A stretch of DNA of 64,000 nt, taken from NCBI GenBank assembly GCA_017979445.1, contig CM030717.1, positions 18,835,288 to 18,899,287 of the forward strand. Reading direction: 5' to 3'. Under the pieces are notes generated by a model. The model was not told where the DNA came from and ran no database searches. It saw only the letters and a program-made list of their open reading frames with translations. This DNA is from Akebia trifoliata. Its lineage: Eukaryota; Streptophyta; Magnoliopsida; Ranunculales; Lardizabalaceae. A program made the position numbers and the translations under genes. Of the stretch, positions 56,966 through 64,000 are shown in pieces (the first letter of the stretch is position 1; each line of letters starts with the position of its first letter).

Positions 56966-57003
56966 CTCTCTCTCTCTCTCTCTCTCTCAGACACACACAG
57001 AGA
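56966..57003. repeat. (CT)n/(AC)n tract in the BTB 5' leader
   Basis: GCTCTCTCTCTCTCTCTC.. then AGACACACACAGAGAC, ending 16 bp before the start codon. Pyrimidine-rich leaders of this sort are common in plants. Confidence 0.8.
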
Positions 57004-57018
57004 CAAGTAGGAGAAGAG

Positions 57019-60000
57019 ATGGATTGCTGCATTTGTGCACCGATGCCTCTTCTTTTAAGGACTACGAGGAATATGATATGTCCTACATGCCATGAAGGAG
57101 CCAAAGAGTTGATCACCTTCGTCTCTACAAACCTTGAAAAGGGACCGACTGATTTGCCCAAGGCAAGCATCCTTCTCATATTTCATTTCTCTTTAGTTTT
57201 TCTTGTTTGACAACTGAAATTATTAATTTCTTGGCTCTAATTAAGCTAGATCATCGTCTTAAAACTCCAAAAGTTCAGTCAACTCGACTGTCCACTGAGT
57301 TGAATCAACTTGGATTAGTTAAATAAAATTTTACTGAATTTATAAAGAGTTTGTAAAAAATCATTTTCATATTTTAGAATAAATAGATAAAATCATATAG
57401 CTGAATAACTCAGTTGAATTGATATTTTCCAAGCTGACTCTGTAAGTTGGTTGCATCGAGTTTCGGGACCAAGTCACCTCAAATTCCATTCTAATGAGGT
57501 CATTCAAACAAATGATGTGGTTAATATTAAGGGAAGAAAATTACTTAAAGGACTCTCTCGGAAGGGTTTCTTTATATATAATTCCCAAGTTTTGCGCGTT
57601 AGCTTGACATGACATTTTAGTAAACCTTTTCTTTCTTAATGGTCCCTCGTACCATCGAGTTCATAATTTTTACTGTTATGCTTGACGTTTTTTTTGTTTA
57701 TTTAGTGTCAAGTTTACATATTTTTATTATTGAACTCACCACTATTTACTGTCGAGTTTACAACTTTTTATTTACTATTGAACTTGATGTTTTTTTAATT
57801 ACTATTGAGTTCACCATTTTTTTAAATAAAAAAGTGATGAACTTGACACAGGTAAAACTCACCCATTTTCAATTTTCCAGTTTTTTCGACTAAAATACAT
57901 CGTCTAAAAACTTGAGATAATGACTTGTTTAAATGATTTATACTCTAAAGAACCATTCTTGATCGATTTTCATCCAAAAAACTAAGGGAAAAAAGTGAAA
58001 ATACCCTAATTTTTTTACATATAAATCTTCAAAATATTTGAAAATATTCTTGAAAATGACTTCTTCTTCTTTCTTAAATCTTTTCTGATGGAGTGGAGTT
58101 TCCAAAACTCGATTGAAATGTCAAAAATCTAATTTTTTATTATGAAAACAATGAATTCAAATTGTTAAGGTATTCAATCATGAGATACCTGGGAGATAAG
58201 CTCCAAGGACCATTTAGAAAGAAAAAGAGTACTAAATGTCTTACAAAACAACTGTTGAAAATTTAGGGATTATTTAGAAAGAAATTCCACCATGAGGATC
58301 CTTTAAGTAATTTTTCCTAACATTAATATTAACAGAGATTTACCAATTGCGAGCAGAGCTATCTATTGTAATTTTATTACAAAAACCCCCTTACTTAAAA
58401 AAAAAAAAAAGGAAAACTCCCTTGTCACGTGAACAAACCTTACTTTATTAATCTGGCTAGCATGACTAACTTAGTAAGATTTCAAATCTTACTAAGGGTT
58501 ATTGGGTCAACATGGATTGTCAAATTGGCAATCAAATACTACAATCATCTCTATTTCATGGAAAAATTCATATCTAAAAGAACAAAATTAAAAAAATAAT
58601 CATTTGAATTCGAAAAAGATGTTGAAAATGGATGGCTACCAAACTCCCTAATTTAAAACTAAAATAAAATGGTGAAAATTAACCCTTTTTATTTTTATTT
58701 TTTTAGAGTTCTTAGAATTTTGTTCTTTATAACCTTGTGGCATTAGATCATATTTTTGGATGCCAAAACTTGATGTAGGTAGGCTCCACTGTATGTCAAG
58801 TAACAAATTAATGACATCAGATCATGTTTTTGGATGACAAAACTTGATGTAGTAGGGATCCACTCGAAGGGATGTTAAGCAATAAATTAACCCCCATCAA
58901 TTTGAATTTTATGATGTGGATCCTTGCGATAACATTTACTGGGTAACAAATTTGATTTTAAGTAAGGTTTGATGGATAACTAACATCATAAAGTACGGTT
59001 CCCTTGGAGTTGTGAGAACTCCAAGGGAGTTTTTGTAATAAAAATGCAGCAGTTATGTCTGCCGGGTAAATATCTCTAAAATCAATATCAATCTGATATA
59101 AAAAGAGGGCTTCTATTGGCAACCCAACAGTTGCTTATTACACCCCAATTAAAAATAAAGAAAATAAGTGAATGGGAGAGAATAAGTAAAAGTTGGGGTG
59201 CCAATAGAAGATCTCTAATTTTTGTTTGCTAGATTTATATATTTTAGGTTTAGGAATTTATATGAGTCTAATTATAGTTGTAAACTATTGAAATTGTTTG
59301 AACGAGTGTTATGATGTTTTGTAATGTTAAGATTATAATTTGTGATTTGTATCAAACCTTTGAAATGTTTGAAAAGCTTGTTTTTAATCTTTAGTTGGGG
59401 TATTATAAATAATTTAAAAAATTGGGGTGCAATAAGTAAAAGTCGGGATGCCAATATTAGCACTCTAAAAAAAATTCTTTGAACAAATAATGCAGGTAAC
59501 ATTTATGTCAATATGATATTATATACTCATTGTCACTTGTTAGTATTAACTCTGCCTAAGAACGAGCTATAAATAGTAAGAAGGCGGCCAAAAATTAAGG
59601 GAGCAATCCTTTAGTACTTATTTCCTATAGAACTTTGTAGATTGTTGGGGGAGGGCCACATTGGATAAAATTAAATAATATATCAGATCAGATTTGAAAG
59701 AAAGAAAAAGTTTTGGGAGGGCTTGATTGTAGATCATAAAAATGGATGGCCACTGAACATCCAAATTTAAATATGGTTGGATTTTACTATTTTGTCAATG
59801 TGACACTCTCTCATGTCAACTGTCTAAAAAGTATTACAAGCAACTAGGGAAAATAAGTACTACAGAGGATTCGCTCCCAAAAATGACGAAGCCAAACAGA
59901 ATTTGTGTTGGAGCCCTGAATATTTGACATACTTTTCCTATTATATATGACAAAGAGAGTGATTAAAAAACAGTGAAATGAGATAATTTTGTAACTAATT

Positions 60001-61763
60001 GAAATTTTAGGTTAAGTGATTTGATGTTTAAAAGAAATATAAATAAATTTTAAGCTTTCAATAATAATTTGACTTTTGACTGTTGCTTCCTTTTTGGGTG
60101 TTTATCCGTTAATGATAGAATTATTGCAAAAGTCTAATCTTTTCACCATAAAGATGGAACTATGGAAATCCCAAGGGATTGGCTCAATGGCAATTTTGAA
60201 CCGATAAGTAGTTAATGCCAGTAGGTTGTGAGTTCAATACCCCTTCATGATCATTAATTCCTTGGGGGCTACCCATGAGAGTGCACCTCACTTACCTCAT
60301 GCATGTGATGTGTGGGCATTGCACATACCAAGGGACTAGTCCTTGGATAAGATCATGGTCTATGGACTGTGTAAAGCCTAGATAGGGGCCTGGTCTGCTG
60401 AGTACAAGGATACCCGGTTATCAAAAAAATATATATTAAAAAAAATGACGAAGCTAGAAATATATTCCACTTGAAATTATTTTCCTCTTTAATAGAGAAT
60501 GAGATGATGTCATGATTAATGTATCTCAACACCAAAGAAAGGATGACAATGGGGTATGTTTGCTAAAACATCTAAGCCAAACACTAAAGATCAAAGTGGG
60601 TTGCCTCCTAATTTATTTTGTCAAAACCTAACTTAGACCAAAATTTAACTGACTGGACTTGAAAACTATGAGCCATATCCATCTTTTAGGATTTAAGATC
60701 AAGACCCTAAACTTTATTTCTGTAACTGAGACAAACAGGACAGTTCTACTTTTATGAAATTTTATTAGTGGTATATTTTAAGAAATATTTTATCTTCTGT
60801 GATATTAGTTGTGATTCATTGTGGGGTTTGTAGGGATTTGTAAATGCTTTGAAATGGATAAAGGAAATGAAGGAAAAAGAGGAGGCTTTGAATGAAAAGT
60901 TGAATTTTCTTGAGGGATTTTCTATTGCATTTAGAGATGGAATTCACACTGATATCCAAATCAAGCCAGATATTGGTCCTTCTATACCTGCACATAGAGC
61001 TTTACTGGTAAGTATCTCATAATATCTCACATGATGTACAGTTACACATCATGTAATTAAGTTGCTTCAAAACATCCAATCATCAAAGAATATGCCTAAT
61101 AAGATTAATTAGGTCCGAATGTTCTTAACCATCTAATAGGTGGACTTCTTTTCTAGTTAATTAATAAAGATTTGACTTAATCCTAATTATCCATTCATCA
61201 TGTATCAGCTCTTATCTATTGAGAATGTTTAACAATTTCTGATTGAGAAAATGATATATACTAATGTGTTCTACAAATTGTCTCCCAAATATTGCAAGCA
61301 GGCAGCCAGATCAGAAATTTTCAAGAACATGTTAGAATCAGATGGTTGCAAAGCTCCTCCAAATGACACCATCTCTCTCCCTGGACTCAACCATGAGGAG
61401 CTCCATTCTCTCTTGGAATTCCTCTATAGTGGAAGCTTGCCTACTGAAAAGGTTGAGAATCATGTATATTCCTTGTACACTGCAGCCGATAAGTACGAAA
61501 TTCCTTTCTTGCAAAAGTTTTGTGAGCATCGGATGCTTGAGACCTTGAATTCATCAAATGCTCTTGATGTTTTACAGATTTCAGATGTTTACTCAAACAC
61601 AACATTAAAGGAGTTGGCTATGAACTTTATTGTTAAACATATGGAGGATATAGTTTTCTCATCTAGGTATGATGCATTTGGACTCAATAATCCACATTTA
61701 AATGTACAAATCACGAGAAAATTGTTGATGGAGATCAAGAATAATAAAACAAGTGTTATGTAA
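57019..61763 (+). CDS. BTB/POZ domain protein (At3g56230-like)
   Basis: Three exons: 57019-57162, 60834-61007, 61302-61763 (TAA), in frame to 259 residues. The N-terminal Cys-rich part MDCCICAPMPLLLRTTRNMI with CPTCHEG resembles the family's short zinc-binding-like start. Then comes a linker helix (NALKWIKEMKEKEEALNEKL) and the BTB fold: DGIHTDIQIKPDIGPSIPAH RALL, SEIFKNML, SLPGLNHEELHSLLEFLYSG, VYSLYTAADKYEIPFLQKFC, with a short BACK-like tail. Such proteins are thought to act as CUL3 ubiquitin-ligase adaptors. Intron 1 (3.67 kb) has a GC donor (AAG|GCAAGC) and AG acceptor and contains a hAT MITE and a SINE; intron 2 is GT-AG. No lesion seen. Confidence 0.85.
57163..59104 (+). other. Intron 1 of BTB gene, first part
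   Basis: AT-rich. At 57655-57800 the word GAGTTCA.CA.TTTTTATT recurs irregularly four or five times. The frame across it is open (57639-57893) but is only a by-product of the repeat. Confidence 0.5.
58739..58891 (+). repeat. ~76-bp tandem duplication in BTB intron 1
   Basis: 58739-58811 and 58812-58891 share GATCAT.TTTTTGGATG.CAAAACTTGATGTAG and TCAAGTAACAAATTAA / TTAAGCAATAAATTAA with ~80% identity. Confidence 0.75.
59105..59465 (-). mobile_element. hAT-type MITE, copy 3
   Basis: 361 bp, reverse complement of the element at 16680-17042 along its whole length, including the extra internal TIR-like end (GGTGCCAATAGAAGATCTCT at ~59198-59217). TSDs TATAAAAA (59097-59104) / TAAAAAAA (59466-59473), one mismatch. 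In intron 1 of the BTB gene. Confidence 0.85.
60171..60430 (+). mobile_element. tRNA-derived SINE
   Basis: Box A-like GGATTGGCTCAATGGC at ~60175-60190 and box B-like GGTTGTGAGTTCAATACCC at 60224-60242 at pol III spacing, followed by a ~180-bp body and an A-rich tail (ATCAAAAAAATATATATTAAA). In BTB intron 1, sense orientation. TSD not resolved. A plain tRNA gene is excluded because no tRNA cloverleaf 3' half is present. Confidence 0.72.
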
Positions 61764-62837
61764 TTTGAATTTGATGCCTTGACATTGTTCAGGACAAGAT
61801 TTGGAATCTTTTGAGAAAATTAAATATTTTATTTATTCTTTATAGTACAACAACACGTTCAATAGTTCAGATATCTTATTCTTACACCTCTCTACATTAT
61901 GTGTTACTGTGTTAATGTGAAGGAATCAAACGAGAGTAATATATGTAACATTATACGTGATGTGTGATGTGTGCCCCGACATGAAAATTCCATTGGTTCC
62001 TCTTTTCAATTCTAATAATTCCACCTTGACCAACATGTATTTTAATAGAATATGGTATAAAGATCTCATTCAATTAATAATTAGTAATATATTCCTCGTT
62101 TTACACTAATATGTTTCCATGTGAAAACGTACCCCAAGTTTAATTTTAGAGTATACTGTGTACTAATTCCAGCTCAGGAACATTTCCATTTTTCTTGGAA
62201 ATGCTCCCCCGCCATGTCATCTGTTTCAAGGTCCTAATAATTCTATCTTTGATTGATATTTTAAAACTCCCTAACGAGCAGTTAATTTTGTTTGACTATG
62301 TGTATTTTTCGGAGGTTTTTAAAGTGTCTAATTGGAAATAGTCACTTTAAACTTAGGAAATTTTCATGTTAAACCTGCAAAATTGGCACTTTAAAATCAC
62401 CGAATTCGTTAACATTCTGAATTTCTTTTAATGAAACCATGATCATTCACGTTTTGGTAATTAAAATGAACAGCTAGCCCGAATCATAAATAACACATTT
62501 TCAGCTCATGTACAAAGGACAGGGTAGCCTCGCTAGTGAATTTTGCAGGATTTGGCCCAAACAGATAAAAAAAAATTAGAAAAATGTTATGAGATTGATG
62601 CAGAATAACGAAATTCTGAGGAGATTGCAATCTTGTGGTTGGGAGTTCCCGGGGGAAGAAAAGACTAAACAAACAAATAAGGAAAAAATACTATCAACAC
62701 AAGGACAATTTTTATGTTTACTAAGCTAGTTAGGTTAGATTTTAGTTGCTTACAGATCCTTTTGGGTGACAATTGTTGATTGCAGTTTTGCATAAACTAG
62801 CTGCTAATCCATTCCTTTACGACTTCAGTTTAAGTGG
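61764..62837 (+). other. BTB 3' flank and intergenic region
   Basis: Probably contains the 3' UTR (AATTAAATA near 61818, TTTATTTATTC). Otherwise AT-rich; no gene seen. Confidence 0.4.
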
Positions 62838-62845
62838 GAAATAAT

Positions 62846-63206
62846 CAGGGGCGGAGCTACTAAGGAGCTGCTGGGGGCAATTGCCCCCACACAACTTTGA
62901 GACACCCCTATATATTCAACTAATTACATGCATGCCCCATTTGTCTCCACTCCCTCACCTCTCTCCCCATTTGCCCCCACAACCTCACCTCCCTCCTTTC
63001 AATTTTTTGTATTTTTTGCTGATGACATTGCCCTCTTGACCGGGCCTTCTCATATTCTAATTGGAAATGACCTAAATATCCTTTTCTTCAACTTCTAACC
63101 AAAAACCTCTAAATTTCTCCTTAAAACCATTCATCTCCAAGTTCTTCAACTATACAACTAACCATAGTTTGCCTCCACTTATAAGAAAATCCTGGCTCCG
63201 CCCCTG
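62846..63206. mobile_element. hAT-type MITE, CAGGGGCGGAGC family
   Basis: TIRs CAGGGGCGGAGCTA / TGGCTCCGCCCCTG and perfect 8-bp TSDs GAAATAAT (62838-62845 and 63207-63214). 361 bp, non-coding. Inside are repeated GCCCC(C/A)A words. This TIR type is widespread in eudicot hAT elements. Confidence 0.92.
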
Positions 63207-63214
63207 GAAATAAT

Positions 63215-63476
63215 GCATGTTCTTGTTGTTTTAGAAAGTTCACTTGCCCATGTTCTAGAGGCTACAATTTTTTTCAGAATTAATTGCTGTTGTTGGGTTC
63301 CCTATGATTGAATTATCTATACTGTATGATTTTTTTATTTTTGATTTTTGATTGAGAAGCTGGGGTTGAAGGGTCCCCTCCCAATAGAATGCTACTAAGG
63401 AGTGTAATTACATGTGAGATCTTCCTCTAAAATACTCTGAAGATCATGAGGGATATTTTCTTCATCCTCAATTACA

Positions 63477-63516
<40 letters not shown>

Positions 63517-64000
63517 CCTAGGTGAGTTAAAAAATTAGCTGCCCTATTTGTTTCTCTCCAGAAAAATTCAAAACCACATGTAGCAAAGCTTGCACTCAAC
63601 ATCTGTATCTCCTTATACTGTATGATTCCTTTGTAGACAATGTTTTGAGTGACATTTACTTTCCCGAATCATCTCGAACAATATCGTCCATTTTGGAAAA
63701 AATGAGTTGGTTTTAAAAACTGTTACCATTTTGATGAAATTTTAAATCTTACTGGCAGGTTAATTTACCAATTTTTTCTCTCTTATTTTGGTAAAATACA
63801 CTTAATGATTTTTAACAAACTATCTTAAAGAAAGAATGTCAATAATTATGTTTTTGGCAATGTGAAATGACTTAGTTTGGATATTTTTCTTCCATTCTAG
63901 GTATTATTATGGGAAGATTCTGGGAAGTCACTTGACTCATCATCTCCCCATGAGCTTGATTACTAATTTCTAAGTGTTATATTTGATTTTATCATCATAT
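63215..64000. other. Right-end intergenic region
   Basis: AT-rich with a (TA)n tract at 63480-63513. At 63900 an acceptor-like TTCCATTCTAG is followed by a short open stretch (VLLWEDSGKSLDSSSPHELD, stop 63964) that could be a small last exon of some gene; I recognise no family and no preceding exon. Confidence 0.35.
63480..63513. repeat. (TA)n microsatellite
   Basis: About 17 TA dinucleotides. No transposon terminus is attached to it. Confidence 0.95.

Noticed and set aside
57639..57893. 84-codon frame in BTB intron 1
   Set aside because: Produced by an AT-rich short repeat; no start context or family resemblance.
60171..60430. tRNA gene
   Set aside because: A and B boxes are present, but no cloverleaf 3' half; body and A-rich tail fit a SINE.

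Overview
This is a TE-dominated stretch of a eudicot-type plant nuclear genome. The evidence is spliced genes of plant families, Ty3/gypsy lineages typical of plants (Athila, Tat/Ogre-like, Tekay/Del chromovirus), a CACTA element, Mutator-like and hAT elements, a tRNA-derived SINE, very AT-rich spacers and a 100-N assembly gap. I cannot name the species. There is no prokaryotic operon, CRISPR array or defence cluster.

Layout. 1-6827: 3' part of a decayed Athila element with its 3' LTR. 6936-7280: an mS41-type (IGR/SAM domain) gene copy broken by one stop. 7430-9795: old antisense Tat LTR plus leader. 9827-12802: probable solo LTR of a Tekay-like element. 13375-14282: antisense Athila LTR running into the gap. 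15490-19030: five 3' exons of a TruA-type tRNA pseudouridine synthase whose first exon is not visible. 20833-23139: long hAT-like element carrying a nested gag-only LTR retrotransposon. 23735-24416: complete three-exon HIG1-domain gene. 26280-29340: old Tat-related 3' end and LTR with a short-motif repeat and a nested MITE. 29345-30466: three units of a ~370-bp tandem repeat. 30490-34395: antisense Tekay fragment. 34800-35716 and 46783-50469: a plus-strand Tekay element split by a complete, very young, non-autonomous Tat-type element (35717-46777, TSD GTATC, LTRs of equal length with 13 differences in 1771 bp). 50709-52362: Pack-MULE-like element carrying part of an MSL10-type mechanosensitive channel gene. 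53573-55545: CACTA remnant. 57019-61763: BTB/POZ gene with a 3.7-kb first intron that contains a MITE and a SINE. 62846-63206: hAT MITE with a perfect 8-bp TSD.

Only three host genes look potentially functional: pseudouridine synthase (if its 5' exon exists), HIG1 and BTB/POZ. They are not a pathway; they are gene islands between TE blocks.

The most unusual signal is inside the young Tat element. Three separate tandem arrays (38.7 kb, 43.0 kb and 43.94-44.63 kb) are built from units whose inverted-repeat arms change together between units, with wobbles that pair only in the sense RNA. This suggests structured RNA in an element that has lost almost all of its own coding capacity.
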